Shown: positions 23,306 through 32,950, counted from the first letter of the stretch. The stretch: DNA of 33,615 nucleotides from an uncultured Candidatus Actinomarina sp. (GCA_902533795.1 CACAND010000007.1:1-33615); one strand, 5' to 3'. The notes: generated by a model from the letters alone, not told the origin. Translations and numbers: made by a program.

Positions 23306-24388
23306 TTAACTTACAATCTCAATTAATGGGATGGCGACTTCTTTGGCTGAAAGTCCGCCGTGGTATCCTCTTAAATTTGCACTCAGATGATTTGGAAAAA
23401 TAATATGACCATCATCAAGTAAGAACACATGTTCAGGAAAAAAGTTATTTCTTTCATCGTCATTTGGCACTCCAATAAGTGATTCTATTTCTTGTTTTTC
23501 TAAGAAATGTCCAGGGATATTTTTAAAGATATTTTTTATTTTTTTCATGTCTCCATTTATATATACCGATCTTTGGTCTCCATAAATCTTTACTGAATCA
23601 TCATATATAATCTTGTGTCTATTTTTATCATCTACGTTTATGACACCATGATCGGCTGTTAAACAAGTGTATCGACCCTTATCACTTTTTGTTATTTCCG
23701 ATAGAAACTCAGAAAACTTTTTAACTTCTATTAACCATTCTTCGCTATTTGTACCATAAACATGTGCAGCAACGTCAATTACGGGATAGTATAAAAAGTT
23801 AAATTGATTATCTAAAATATTTGGAAGGGTGAATATTTCCCCAAGTTCATCTAAACTTTCATATCCAATTTGATTTGCCCCTTTATATAAATGTTTTGAT
23901 AAAGATGTGTTGATTAAATTTTTAGGTTGAATGACATTAAAAACTATATTTTTTTCATTGAGAATGTTCCAAATTGTTTTTTGATTAGAAAAAAATTTTT
24001 TATCTTGTAAATAATTTTCCGAACCTCTCCAATTCAATGTATTAATTAATTTATTTTTGGATTTATCAAAATGGTAATATCCAATCAATCCATTTTCTAT
24101 CGGGTTACTTCCTAAATTGACTGATCCCAGAGCAACACTTGTTGAACTTGGAAATGTTGAGACAATTTCATCAGTCTGGTTTTGTGTAAGTATATTGTCT
24201 AAATTCTCAATATTTTTACTACCAAGGCCATCTACTAATATGAAGTTGATTTTTTTCATTGAGCTTTCATATTTCTTCAAACGTAATTTACTATCTGATT
24301 TGAAAACCTCTTCAGAACATAATTTGTTCACAATTGTTTTTATCAAGTCTGTTATGTTTGGAGAATTGAGAAATTCTTTTTTATCCAT
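23306..24388 (-). CDS. alkaline-phosphatase-superfamily (nucleotide pyrophosphatase-like) protein
   Basis: Predicted metal-dependent phosphodiesterase/phosphatase of 360 residues. The ordered motifs of the superfamily are present: FILVDGLGSKNI with metal ligand D53, STFPSSTSVALGS holding the nucleophilic Ser/Thr, YPVIDVAAHVYG (Asp and His ligands), LTADHGVINV (Asp-His), and GYHGGLSAKEVAIPLI (final His). No signal peptide is seen, so it is probably cytoplasmic, as for actinobacterial relatives. The ATG at 24388 is chosen because TAAAAT lies 6 nt upstream; an adjacent TTG at 24391 is the alternative. Substrate unknown. Divergent from nuoA of cluster 2. Confidence 0.85.
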   Translation of the reverse strand: MDKKEFLNSPNITDLIKTIVNKLCSEEVFKSDSKLRLKKYESSMKKINFILVDGLGSKNIENLDNILTQNQTDEIVSTFPSSTSVALGSVNLGSNPIENGLIGYYHFDKSKNKLINTLNWRGSENYLQDKKFFSNQKTIWNILNEKNIVFNVIQPKNLINTSLSKHLYKGANQIGYESLDELGEIFTLPNILDNQFNFLYYPVIDVAAHVYGTNSEEWLIEVKKFSEFLSEITKSDKGRYTCLTADHGVINVDDKNRHKIIYDDSVKIYGDQRSVYINGDMKKIKNIFKNIPGHFLEKQEIESLIGVPNDDERNNFFPEHVFLLDDGHIIFPNHLSANLRGYHGGLSAKEVAIPLIEIVS

Positions 24389-24394
24389 CAAAAA

Positions 24395-24400
24395 ATTTTA
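24395..24400 (-). promoter_or_regulatory. -10 box (TAAAAT) of leaderless phosphatase-family gene
   Basis: Minus-strand TAAAAT, 6 nt upstream of the ATG at 24388. Confidence 0.5.
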
Positions 24401-24451
24401 CAAAAGAATTCCACCGATGTTTTAAAAAAAACTAAAATTTTAGAAGCATAC

Positions 24452-24457
24452 TAAAGT
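24452..24457 (+). promoter_or_regulatory. -10 box (TAAAGT) of leaderless nuoA, cluster 2
   Basis: TAAAGT, 6 nt before the ATG at 24464. It is the apparent promoter of the whole second nuo operon; no Shine-Dalgarno precedes nuoA. Confidence 0.45.
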
Positions 24458-24463
24458 TAAATT

Positions 24464-24829
24464 ATGATTTCTTATTTTCAAGATTACGTAACGGTTGGAG
24501 CAATGATAGGTTTGGGACTCTTATTGTTTCTAGTTTTTATATCTCTATCTGCATTGCTTAGTCCAAAGAAACCTACTCCTGAAAAAATTAAGACTTATGA
24601 GTGTGGTGTAGATCCTGTTGGTGGGGGATGGAGCCAAACATATGTTAGATACTATATCTTTGGGTTACTTTTTGTAATATTTGATGTTGAGGCTGTATTT
24701 ATCTTTCCATGGGCATTAAATCTCGAGAATCTCGGATATTTTGGTTTAATTGAGATGTTTATTTTTATTTTTATTCTTCTGCTTGGTTTAATTTATGCAA
24801 TTAGAAAGGATGTTTTGAAATGGGAGTAA
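24464..24829 (+). CDS. nuoA: complex I subunit A (cluster 2)
   Basis: Three-helix membrane subunit at the junction of the arms, 121 residues. The family loop [20 protein letters not shown] split by helices and [22 protein letters not shown], with the conserved Cys of the first loop and the Asp-Glu pair of TM2, are clear. It opens the second nuo operon and overlaps nuoB by 10 nt. Confidence 0.95.
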   Translation: MISYFQDYVTVGAMIGLGLLLFLVFISLSALLSPKKPTPEKIKTYECGVDPVGGGWSQTYVRYYIFGLLFVIFDVEAVFIFPWALNLENLGYFGLIEMFIFIFILLLGLIYAIRKDVLKWE

Positions 24830-25317
24830 TCGACAAATTTGGAGTTCCTAAGCCTATTTCTAAAATACTTAATTGGGCGAGAGCTTATGATATGTGGTAT
24901 TTTCAATTTGGACTAGCCTGTTGTGCCATCGAAGTAATGGCCGCTAGTGGACCAAGACATGATTTTATGAGATTAGGAATCATTCCTCTTCCTGCATCTC
25001 CAAGACAAGCTGATTTGATGGTAGTTGCAGGTACTGTAACAGACAAAATGGCACCATCAGTAAAAAGATTGTATGATCAAATGCCTGAACCAAAATATGT
25101 CATTTCTATGGGTTCTTGTTCAAATAGCGGGGGGCCGTATTGGGACTCATATTCAGTTACGAAGGGCGTTGATCAACTCATTCCTGTTGATGTATATGTC
25201 CCAGGTTGCCCACCTCGACCAGAAGCACTGCAAGAGGGAATTGTTTTACTTCAGAAAAAAATAAAAGGTGAAAATATGAATGAAAAGTGGAGAGAGAAAG
25301 ACATTGAACCAGTCTGA
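24820..25317 (+). CDS. nuoB: complex I subunit B (N2 cluster, cluster 2)
   Basis: Carries the terminal [4Fe-4S] cluster N2 that reduces quinone. The 165-residue protein has the tandem ligands C34-C35 ([13 protein letters not shown]), C100 ([17 protein letters not shown]) and C130 ([13 protein letters not shown]). The segment [23 protein letters not shown] departs from the usual RFD form of the standard NuoB but fits the second actinobacterial paralogue as I remember it. All N2 ligands are kept, so the core should be redox-active. It overlaps both neighbours. Confidence 0.95.
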   Translation: MGVIDKFGVPKPISKILNWARAYDMWYFQFGLACCAIEVMAASGPRHDFMRLGIIPLPASPRQADLMVVAGTVTDKMAPSVKRLYDQMPEPKYVISMGSCSNSGGPYWDSYSVTKGVDQLIPVDVYVPGCPPRPEALQEGIVLLQKKIKGENMNEKWREKDIEPV

Positions 25318-25864
25318 CCAAAACGAATTTATAAATTCAATACAAAGTTCTTTTAAAAACACGTCTTATAACTTTGACACTTTAAAAATAAATGTTGATA
25401 TCTCATCTTGGATTGATACTCATAAAATTTTAAAAAAAGATTTTAATCTAAGTTTTTTTAATTGGTTGTCAGCGGTTGATTGGGACAATGAAGTTAAAAC
25501 TGGGGATGCACCCAAAGAACCTGTAACACCAAGTTTTGAAATACTTAGCTGTCTTTCTCAAACAAATTCAAATAATTTAGTTATTTCTTCAACAGTAATT
25601 TCTAAAGAAAATGCTGAGATTGAATCTTTAGTTGATGTATTTGCTGGTGCTAATTGGCATGAGCGAGAAGCATATGAAATGTTTGGAATAGATTTCTTGA
25701 ACCATCCAAATCTCACAAAACTCTACTTACCTGATGATTATGAGGGAAATCCTCTGTTGAAATCTTTTGAATTAATTAGTAGAGAAGTAAAACCTTGGCC
25801 AGGCGATGTTGATGTTGAAGGCATGCCTGAAGATAGTATCGTTGTAGAAGAAAAAGGTAGCTAA
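25280..25864 (+). CDS. nuoC: complex I subunit C (30-kDa, cluster 2)
   Basis: Peripheral-arm subunit without cofactors, 194 residues from the ATG at 25280. Family features are [27 protein letters not shown] and [16 protein letters not shown]. The start is uncertain: 25280 overlaps nuoB by 38 nt, while a TTG at 25304 preceded by GGAGAGAG would give MNQSDQN and a shorter overlap. NuoC and NuoD are separate here, not fused. The stop overlaps the nuoD ATG (TAATG). Confidence 0.92.
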   Translation: MKSGERKTLNQSDQNEFINSIQSSFKNTSYNFDTLKINVDISSWIDTHKILKKDFNLSFFNWLSAVDWDNEVKTGDAPKEPVTPSFEILSCLSQTNSNNLVISSTVISKENAEIESLVDVFAGANWHEREAYEMFGIDFLNHPNLTKLYLPDDYEGNPLLKSFELISREVKPWPGDVDVEGMPEDSIVVEEKGS

Positions 25865-27060
25865 TGTCTCAAACTATGGATCCAAACAATATGCCATTTT
25901 TATCTGAAGCATCAGTTTCTGTAGAAATTGAAACAGAGGATATGACTTTAAATATTGGCCCTCAGCATCCATCAACTCATGGAGTTTTAAGGTTAGTAGC
26001 TAAAGTCAATGGAGAAAAAATATCTAGTGTTGAACCTGTTCTTGGATACATGCACAGAGGTTATGAAAAGCTTGCAGAGGTCAGAACTTATCCACAAGTA
26101 ACAACATTAGTTAATAGAATTGATTGGGTTTCAGGTTTTGCGAATGAGATTCCATTTATCGCTGGTGCAGAAAAACTTATGGAAATTGAAGTACCTGAAA
26201 GGGCACAATACATTAGATTAATTTTGACTGAAATGGCAAGAATAAGTTCACATTTTGTTTTTAATGGTGCCTTTCCTCTTGAGATTGGTGCACTAACACC
26301 TATATTCCTAGCTATGGAAGATCGAGAAAGAGTTCTTGATTTGCTCGAATCAGTCACTGGTGGAAGGTTCCATCCAAACTTTAACCGTATTGGTGGCGTA
26401 AAACCTGTGGCAGGTGCTGGACCAACAACAAAAAAAGATATACAGGATTTACCAGCAGGATTTTATCATGACACCAAAGTTGCAATGGAAAAAGTTTTGA
26501 AAGCTGTTGATACATTTGAAGATTTAATAGGCGGAAATGAAGTATTTCAAGCTAGAACAAAAAAGGTAGGTGTTCTAACAAAAGAAGTTGCTGAAGAGTA
26601 TGGAGTGTCTGGACCAATATTAAGGGCATCAGGTGTTGAGTTCGACCTGAGAAAACAATCAGATTACTTGCCATATGACAAATTTGATTTTGAAATACCA
26701 ATAGGTGAGAATGGTGACTGTTTTGACAGATGGTCTGTAAGAACATCTGAGATGAGAGAATCTGCAAAAATTATTTTACAAGCAATTGAAGACATGCCTT
26801 CTGGACCAATTCAAGCAAAGGTACCAAAAGTTATAAAAGTTCCTAAAGGACAAACATATGTAAGAGCAGAAAATCCAAAGGGTGAAATGGGATATTATAT
26901 TATTTCTGAAGGTGGTTTAGGACCATATAGGTTAAAAATAAGAACAGCTTCATTTAGTAACATTTCAATTTTGCCAATCATGCTTGAAGGGGCATTGCTT
27001 CCTGACTTGATAGCAATAATGGGAAGTTTAGATTTTGTTCTTGGAGATGTTGATAGATGA
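25864..27060 (+). CDS. nuoD: complex I subunit D (49-kDa, cluster 2)
   Basis: Quinone-site subunit of 398 residues. GPQHPSTHGVLRL with H35 and H39 (equivalent to the quinone-site His38 of Thermus Nqo4), GYMHRGYEKLAE, GALTPIF and the C-terminal DFVLGDVDR are all present. The position equivalent to Thermus Tyr87, which hydrogen-bonds the quinone head, is W88 (NRIDWVSGFANE). This Trp, with the VSGPILRASGVEFDLR form, marks a distinct NuoD clade. It could change quinone preference or affinity. Start and stop overlap nuoC and nuoH. Confidence 0.96.
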   Translation: MSQTMDPNNMPFLSEASVSVEIETEDMTLNIGPQHPSTHGVLRLVAKVNGEKISSVEPVLGYMHRGYEKLAEVRTYPQVTTLVNRIDWVSGFANEIPFIAGAEKLMEIEVPERAQYIRLILTEMARISSHFVFNGAFPLEIGALTPIFLAMEDRERVLDLLESVTGGRFHPNFNRIGGVKPVAGAGPTTKKDIQDLPAGFYHDTKVAMEKVLKAVDTFEDLIGGNEVFQARTKKVGVLTKEVAEEYGVSGPILRASGVEFDLRKQSDYLPYDKFDFEIPIGENGDCFDRWSVRTSEMRESAKIILQAIEDMPSGPIQAKVPKVIKVPKGQTYVRAENPKGEMGYYIISEGGLGPYRLKIRTASFSNISILPIMLEGALLPDLIAIMGSLDFVLGDVDR

Positions 27061-28037
27061 GTTTTAGTAGTGAACTACTTATCAAAGTTTTGGTTGTTTT
27101 AGCGACGGCTCCAGTTATGGCTTTAGGACTTACCTTGCTAGAGGTTAAAGGTTCAGCCTGGATGCAAAGGAGACCCGGACCACTTCATGTTGGTTTAAGA
27201 GGATTTATATTTCCACTTGCAACAGCTGCAAAATATTTTCAAAAGGAAACAATCATTCCAAAAGATGTTGATGAGCCCGTATTTAAGTGGGCGCCAGCTT
27301 GGGTTATAGCAGCTGTAGTAGGCCTTTTTACAATTATTCCATTAAGTCCAACATTAATTGTCCGCGATCTTGAATTAGGAGTTTTCTTTTTACTCGCAAT
27401 CAGCTCCATCTCCACTATCGGAGTGCTTACCGCTGGATGGTCCTCTGCAAACAAATTTTCTCTAATGGGTGGTTTAAGAGCAGCAGGCCAACTTATTGCC
27501 TATGAATTGCCACTAATTTTATCTGTAGTTGGTGTCGTTATTCAAGCTGAAACTATGTCAACAGTTGGAATAGTTGAAAAACAGATTGAATTTGGATTTC
27601 CTTTTGTAATAGCAGGACAGGGCATTGCTTTTATTATTTTTATGATTGCAGCAACTGCTGAAATGATGAGAACACCATTTGATATGCCAATTGGTGAATC
27701 TGAATTAACTATGGGCTTTATGACAGAATATTCTGGGATTAGATTTCTAATTTTTTATATTTCTGAATATATAAATTTATTTGTAATGTGTGCAATTGCC
27801 TCAACTCTTTTCTTAGGTGGGTATCATATTCCGCTTTTACCGACAGAGTGGGTTAACTTTTATGGTCCACTGGTTTTAATCGGAAAGACATTTACATTAG
27901 CATTTCTTCTTATTGCTGTACGATGGTCATTTCCGCGATTCAGGGAAGATCAACTTCAGACTCTAGCTTGGAAAGTGCTTATACCTCTCTCCCTTTTGAA
28001 TATAATGGTTACAGCAATCATGAAGGTAGTTTTTTAA
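27057..28037 (+). CDS. nuoH: complex I subunit H (cluster 2)
   Basis: Arm-joining membrane subunit of 326 residues, 39 shorter than the NuoH of cluster 1. Conserved parts: SAWMQRRPGPLHVG, ATAAKYFQKETIIPK, MTEYSGIRFLIFYISEYINLF and WSFPRFREDQLQTLAWK. The quinone-loop motif reads MRTPFDMPIGESELTMGFMTEYSG, split in two here: PFDMPIGESEL lacks one of the acidic residues of PFDLVEAEQEL in cluster 1, and the His of FHTEYSG is Met. It starts in an ATGA overlap with nuoD and ends in TAATG with nuoI. Confidence 0.95.
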   Translation: MSFSSELLIKVLVVLATAPVMALGLTLLEVKGSAWMQRRPGPLHVGLRGFIFPLATAAKYFQKETIIPKDVDEPVFKWAPAWVIAAVVGLFTIIPLSPTLIVRDLELGVFFLLAISSISTIGVLTAGWSSANKFSLMGGLRAAGQLIAYELPLILSVVGVVIQAETMSTVGIVEKQIEFGFPFVIAGQGIAFIIFMIAATAEMMRTPFDMPIGESELTMGFMTEYSGIRFLIFYISEYINLFVMCAIASTLFLGGYHIPLLPTEWVNFYGPLVLIGKTFTLAFLLIAVRWSFPRFREDQLQTLAWKVLIPLSLLNIMVTAIMKVVF

Positions 28038-28522
28038 TGCAAAAATTTAAACCAAGGATTCCTGGATTTTTGATTGGATTAAAAATTGTCATTGGAAATA
28101 TGTTTAAGACTCTTCTTCCTTTTTTTGAAAACCCAAACGTTAATTATCCTTTTGAAAAGGAAGTTCTTGCACCAAGAACAAGAGGAGTAATTGCTTTAGA
28201 CTCAGAAGCTTGTACAAGTTGCATGTTGTGTGCAAGATCTTGCCCAGACTGGTGTATTTATATAGAGGGTCACAAAGAATTACAACCACCTTCAAAACCA
28301 GGGGGGCGCCAAAGAAGCAGAGCAGTACTTGATCGCTTCGATATTGATTATGCACTTTGTATGTATTGTGGAATCTGTGTTGAGGTGTGTCCTTTTGATG
28401 CCTTGTTCTGGTCACCTGAATATGAATATTCTGAGTTTTCTATGGGAGATATGCTTCACGACAAAGATAGACTTGATGAATGGTTAAAGACTGTTCCTGA
28501 AAGTCCAGGCTTAGAAAGCTAA
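28037..28522 (+). CDS. nuoI: complex I subunit I (2x 4Fe-4S, cluster 2)
   Basis: Ferredoxin-like subunit of 161 residues, 43 shorter than its cluster-1 counterpart because the C-terminal tail is brief. Ligands: C59, C62, C65, C69 (+C73) and C108, C111, C114, C118. The ATG at 28037 overlaps the nuoH stop; a longer in-frame start at 27923 would lie within nuoH and adds a sequence unlike NuoI, so I reject it. In a complex without NuoEFG this subunit would be the likely entry point for electrons, for example from ferredoxin. Confidence 0.95.
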   Translation: MQKFKPRIPGFLIGLKIVIGNMFKTLLPFFENPNVNYPFEKEVLAPRTRGVIALDSEACTSCMLCARSCPDWCIYIEGHKELQPPSKPGGRQRSRAVLDRFDIDYALCMYCGICVEVCPFDALFWSPEYEYSEFSMGDMLHDKDRLDEWLKTVPESPGLES

Positions 28523-29040
28523 TGGAAACAATAGACATATTTTCGTATTTTCTTCTATTGTTACTTCTACTTAGTGGAATAAAAGTAGTGACTACTTCAA
28601 ATGTTATTCATGCTGCTATATTTTTAGTTTTTACGCTAGCTACTACTGCTATATTATTCATTTTATTATCAGCAGAGTTTGTAGCCTTGGTACTAGTTCT
28701 TGTATATATAGGAGCAGTGATTGTTTTATTTTTATTCGGGGTGATGATTACAAGAGCTCCTTTAGGTCCAAATGCTGAATTAGATAATGATCAAAACAAA
28801 CTATTTGCTACTTTGATATCGCTCTCAATCTTTGGAATATTTACTTATATTCTTTTACAAACATTCGATTCAACAGTTGTAATTAGTGAGGGAACATCAA
28901 CAAAGCTATTAGGCGAAATTTTGTTAAGTAGATTTGTTTTTCCTTTTGAGTTAGTTTCTTTTGTTTTATTAGGAGCTTTAATTGGTGGAATAACACTAGC
29001 AAGAAAAGATAATGCATTAATGGACGAAGACCAAATATGA
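28522..29040 (+). CDS. nuoJ: complex I subunit J (cluster 2)
   Basis: Membrane subunit of 172 residues with about five helices. Segments TTSNVIHAAIFLVFTL, LVYIGAVIVLFLFGVMI and FPFELVSFVLLGALIGGITLA match the family. It starts at an ATG overlapping the nuoI stop and ends in an ATGA overlap with nuoK. Confidence 0.94.
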   Translation: METIDIFSYFLLLLLLLSGIKVVTTSNVIHAAIFLVFTLATTAILFILLSAEFVALVLVLVYIGAVIVLFLFGVMITRAPLGPNAELDNDQNKLFATLISLSIFGIFTYILLQTFDSTVVISEGTSTKLLGEILLSRFVFPFELVSFVLLGALIGGITLARKDNALMDEDQI

Positions 29041-29342
29041 GCATTCAACCCATACTTATTGCAGCAGCAGCATTATTTTCCATAGGAATCTATGGAATTC
29101 TTGTTAGAAGAAATGCAGTAATGGTGTTGCTTTCAATTGAGCTAATTCTTAATTCCGTAAATATAAATTTTGTTGCATTTAATGCCATGCTTTCAGATGT
29201 TTTTTTAAATGGTCAAATATTTTCGATATTTATTATCACAATCGCCGCAGCCGAAGTTGGTATTGGATTAGCAATTGTATTAATGCTTTTTCGGAATCGA
29301 GAAACTGCAAATATTAATGAATTCGATTTGATGAAATGGTAA
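29037..29342 (+). CDS. nuoK: complex I subunit K (cluster 2)
   Basis: Three-helix subunit of 101 residues. The two helix glutamates are in VLLSIELILNSVNINFVAF and ITIAAAEVGIGLAIVLML. The N-terminus (QPILIAAAALFSIGIYGILV) is the usual first helix. It overlaps nuoJ by 4 nt and nuoL by 7 nt. Confidence 0.95.
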   Translation: MSIQPILIAAAALFSIGIYGILVRRNAVMVLLSIELILNSVNINFVAFNAMLSDVFLNGQIFSIFIITIAAAEVGIGLAIVLMLFRNRETANINEFDLMKW

Positions 29343-31354
29343 ATCAAAATTTTGTAAATTTTTTTGCAGAAGTAAAACTAGAATATACAGATGGTGGCGT
29401 AATTGCAGAATTTACGTGGTTAATTGTTGTACTACCTTTTCTTGCAGCTTTGTTGATAACTTTTCTAGGTAAATATCTTCCTTTAAAGGGAGCTGAATTA
29501 GCTTTAGGAACAGTCTTATTTATATTTTTATATAGTTCAGCTTTACTTTATGAACATGCGACTAAAGGCATTGCTAACGAATTTTTTATCAATGTTGGAA
29601 GTATAGGGTCTTACGATCTTGAATTTGGTTGGGTTGTAGATGGATTATCAATAATGATGTATTTTGTAGTTGGAACTGTCTCATCTTTAGTATTTTTATA
29701 TGCAACAAACTATATGCAAGGCGAAATACGTTACACATTCTTTTTTACTTCGCTAACTTTATTTGCTGGAAGCATGTTAGTTTTAGTATCTTCTCCAACC
29801 CTTCTTCAACTATTAATTGGCTGGGAACTTGTTGGAGTTTGTTCATATTTACTTATAGGCCATTACTGGGAGAAAAAAGAAAATTCATCTGCAGCTATGA
29901 AAGCTTTTATCACTAATAAAATTGCTGACATAGGTTTAATGATTGGAATTATTGTTCTTGCACTATCTACTAAAACACTTAGGATTTCTGAAATTTTATA
30001 TCAATCAACCCATAACTATGAAGACATAAAGACGGTGGCTTATTTAGGGGGAGTTCTCCTTTTTATTGGGGCAATGGGAAAAAGCGCTCAATTTCCACTT
30101 CACGTCTGGCTACCTGACGCAATGGCTGGTCCAACTCCAGTTTCAGCATTGATGCACGCAGCAACAATGGTTACTGCAGGAGTTTATCTTCTTGGAAGGA
30201 TGTTTCCTTTTTATCAAGGCATGGCTTCAGAGGCACTAGATGTAGTTCTTTTATTTGGAGTTATTACACTTTTAGGAGCAGGCTTGGTAGCGGTTGTACA
30301 AGATGACTTGAAAAAAGTTTTAGCATATTCAACCGTTAGCCAACTTGGATACATGGTAACAGCCATGGGCTCTGGAGCATATACTGCTGGACTTTTTCAT
30401 CTTTGGACTCATGCTTTTTTTAAAGCTTTATTATTTTTAGGTGCTGGTTCAGTAATTCATGCAGTTCATACAAATAATATGTCGGAAATGGGGGGACTAA
30501 GAAAAGAAATGCCAAGAACATTTTCAACTTTCATCATCGGGACAGTTGCACTTGCAGGACTTCCACCATTAGCTGGTTTTTTCTCAAAAGATGAAATACT
30601 CGCATCACTCAATCACGAAGGGCATAATATTTATTTTATTATTTCTGTTTTGGGTGCTTTTATAACTGCTTTTTATATGACAAGAGCAGTTCTTTTAACT
30701 TTTTTTGGAGAATATCGAGGAGATGGACATCCACATGAATCAGATAAAATGATGACGATACCCCTTATTGTATTGTCAGGATTTGCGATTGTTGCAGGAT
30801 GGGTAAATATTCCAGGTGTTTATACAGGATTTACAACATGGGTTACAACAAGGAAGAATGCTATTGTAGAATATCATCCTGAATCCTTCGATCTAGTTGC
30901 AATGTTTAGTGGTTTCTCAGCAGGAATTTTTGGGATAGGACTTGCGTATTACGTATATCAATTATCTGGAAAGGCCGTAGATGGAGATGAAAAAATCAAA
31001 ATAAAACCTATTTGGAAAATATTAGAGAATAAATATTATTTAGATATTTTCTACTTCAAATTTATAATTGATCCAGTAAAAATTACCTTTGCAAAATTTA
31101 TTGATTCATTCAATACAAATATTCTCGACAGATTTGTTAACGGTGTTGGAGTAACCGCATCTAAAGCTGGTGATATAGTCTATAACAATCTGGATCAAGA
31201 AGGAATCGACAAGGTATTGAATTTATCCTCCTCAGGGACCGATACAATTGGAAGCAAGGTTAAATTAATTCAAACTGGAAAAACTCAGCAATATTTGATG
31301 TATTTTTTAGTTGGAGTAATAGTTATTAGCTTAATAATTTTGTTAGTGTTATGA
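29336..31354 (+). CDS. nuoL: complex I subunit L (cluster 2)
   Basis: Distal antiporter-like subunit of 672 residues, 43 longer than the cluster-1 protein because of an N-terminal polar extension (first 25 residues) and a longer C-terminal region before the last helix. Motifs: GWELVGVCSYLLIGHYWEKK, GKSAQFPLHVWLPDAMAGP, ALMHAATMVTAGVYLLGR, DDLKKVLAYSTVSQLGYM, THAFFKALLFLGAGS and FFSKDEIL. All pump residues expected for NuoL are there, so proton translocation is likely retained without NuoEFG. Confidence 0.96.
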   Translation: MVNQNFVNFFAEVKLEYTDGGVIAEFTWLIVVLPFLAALLITFLGKYLPLKGAELALGTVLFIFLYSSALLYEHATKGIANEFFINVGSIGSYDLEFGWVVDGLSIMMYFVVGTVSSLVFLYATNYMQGEIRYTFFFTSLTLFAGSMLVLVSSPTLLQLLIGWELVGVCSYLLIGHYWEKKENSSAAMKAFITNKIADIGLMIGIIVLALSTKTLRISEILYQSTHNYEDIKTVAYLGGVLLFIGAMGKSAQFPLHVWLPDAMAGPTPVSALMHAATMVTAGVYLLGRMFPFYQGMASEALDVVLLFGVITLLGAGLVAVVQDDLKKVLAYSTVSQLGYMVTAMGSGAYTAGLFHLWTHAFFKALLFLGAGSVIHAVHTNNMSEMGGLRKEMPRTFSTFIIGTVALAGLPPLAGFFSKDEILASLNHEGHNIYFIISVLGAFITAFYMTRAVLLTFFGEYRGDGHPHESDKMMTIPLIVLSGFAIVAGWVNIPGVYTGFTTWVTTRKNAIVEYHPESFDLVAMFSGFSAGIFGIGLAYYVYQLSGKAVDGDEKIKIKPIWKILENKYYLDIFYFKFIIDPVKITFAKFIDSFNTNILDRFVNGVGVTASKAGDIVYNNLDQEGIDKVLNLSSSGTDTIGSKVKLIQTGKTQQYLMYFLVGVIVISLIILLVL

Positions 31355-31370
31355 ATGAGAGCGGGACGTA

Positions 31371-32948
31371 TTGAGTAGTTTTTCTTTTTTAGATAGTGGA
31401 TTAGGTCTTACGATTGTTGTATTTCTTCCTTTAATTTCTGCCATATTTATTTTTCTTATACCTAAAAAACAAGAGATGTTAATAAAGTTAATAACTTTAG
31501 GCTCAGCGATTGCCACCTTTTTAGTGAGTTTAGTTGTAGCCCTACAATTTGATTTTAATGATGCTGCTGAACTTCAGCTAGGAACAAAAGTCTCATGGAT
31601 TAGCAGTATAAATTCAAATTATGAAATAGGCATTGATGGAATTTCATTGCCTTTATTGCTTTTATCAACATTTATTTCTGTATTAGCAATCATTTATTCT
31701 TTCGAACATTTACCTGAACCAAAAAATGCAAAAGGAATGATGTCTTTAATTTTAATTCTAGAAACTGGAATGAACGGAACTTTTGTCGCACTAGATTTAA
31801 TATTGTTTTTTGTATTTTTTGAACTTGTTTTACTTCCAATGTATTTCATGATTGGTATTTGGGGCGATAAAACAGTAAGAAGTGTTTCCGGACTAAAGAA
31901 CGATATTGAAACAAGACTTTATGCAAGTATCAAATTTTTTGTATTTACATTGTTTGGATCCGCTTTTATGCTTCTAGGATTTTTAGGTTTATATTTCAGA
32001 GGAAATAAAACATTTAGTATTCCAGAACTTATTGAACTAGGTACCAATGGAGCTTTCACTGGAACATTTGCAACACTAGTTTTTGCAGTTTTATTTTTGG
32101 GTTTTGCTGTAAAAGTTCCAATGTGGCCTTTACACACCTGGTTACCTGATGCTCATACAGCCGCACCAACTGTTGGTTCAGTATTATTAGCGGCAATTTT
32201 ATTAAAACTTGGTTCTTATGGTTTTGTAAGGATTGCTTTACCAATTCTTCCTGAGCAGGCTGTTGCTTGGGCTCCAGCAATTGCAATATTATCTGCAATT
32301 GGAATTATATACGGGTCTCTCGCTTGCCTTGCCCAAACAGATCTAAAGAGATTGATAGCTTTTTCTTCAGTTGGTCATATGGGATTTGTAATGTTAGGGA
32401 TTTCGTCTCTTACTTCAATTGGTATTAATGCAGCAATGATTGGAATGGTTGCGCACGGAATAATTACCGGACTTTTATTTTTTGTTTCAGGGTCCATGGC
32501 TCATACGTACCACACAAGAGATATGGGAAGACTAGGTGGGAATATGAAACTTCTGCCAAAGACAGGTGCAATTTTAGCTTTTACAGCAATGGCATCACTT
32601 GGATTGCCGGGCTTAGCTGGATTCTGGGGTGAATTTATGGCTTTACTTGGTGCTTATAATCCTTTACCAGGTCTTAATGTCACTATTTTCAGATCATCCA
32701 TGGTTGCTGGTGCCATCGGTACAGTTCTTACTGCAGGATATTTATTGTGGATGCTTCAAAGAGTAAATCTAGGAGAACCTAAGGAAGAATGGATTGACCA
32801 AGAACTTCATGATGCTGATAATTATGAACTCCTTGCTTGGATACCATTAGTTATTCTTACTGTTTTAATCGGAGTGTTTCCAAAACTTATATTTGGGGCA
32901 ACAAATGATGCAGTAATTGCTCTTGTCGCAAAAGCGTTCGGAGGCTAA
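31371..32948 (+). CDS. nuoM: complex I subunit M (cluster 2)
   Basis: Antiporter-like subunit of 525 residues. Motifs: FFELVLLPMYFMIGIWG, VKVPMWPLHTWLPDAHTAAP, TDLKRLIAFSSVGHMGF and GFWGEFMALLG with the distal Glu of NuoM. An insert (SGLKNDIETRLYA) follows the first motif. The start is a TTG at 31371, 16 nt after the nuoL stop, behind GGGA at 31363-31366; ATGs in the gap lead to immediate stops. Confidence 0.95.
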   Translation: MSSFSFLDSGLGLTIVVFLPLISAIFIFLIPKKQEMLIKLITLGSAIATFLVSLVVALQFDFNDAAELQLGTKVSWISSINSNYEIGIDGISLPLLLLSTFISVLAIIYSFEHLPEPKNAKGMMSLILILETGMNGTFVALDLILFFVFFELVLLPMYFMIGIWGDKTVRSVSGLKNDIETRLYASIKFFVFTLFGSAFMLLGFLGLYFRGNKTFSIPELIELGTNGAFTGTFATLVFAVLFLGFAVKVPMWPLHTWLPDAHTAAPTVGSVLLAAILLKLGSYGFVRIALPILPEQAVAWAPAIAILSAIGIIYGSLACLAQTDLKRLIAFSSVGHMGFVMLGISSLTSIGINAAMIGMVAHGIITGLLFFVSGSMAHTYHTRDMGRLGGNMKLLPKTGAILAFTAMASLGLPGLAGFWGEFMALLGAYNPLPGLNVTIFRSSMVAGAIGTVLTAGYLLWMLQRVNLGEPKEEWIDQELHDADNYELLAWIPLVILTVLIGVFPKLIFGATNDAVIALVAKAFGG

Positions 32949-32950
32949 AA

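Noticed and set aside
27923-28036. N-terminal extension of NuoI in cluster 2
   Set aside because: It lies inside nuoH in another frame, is unlike any NuoI N-terminus, and the ATG at 28037 is in the usual overlap position.
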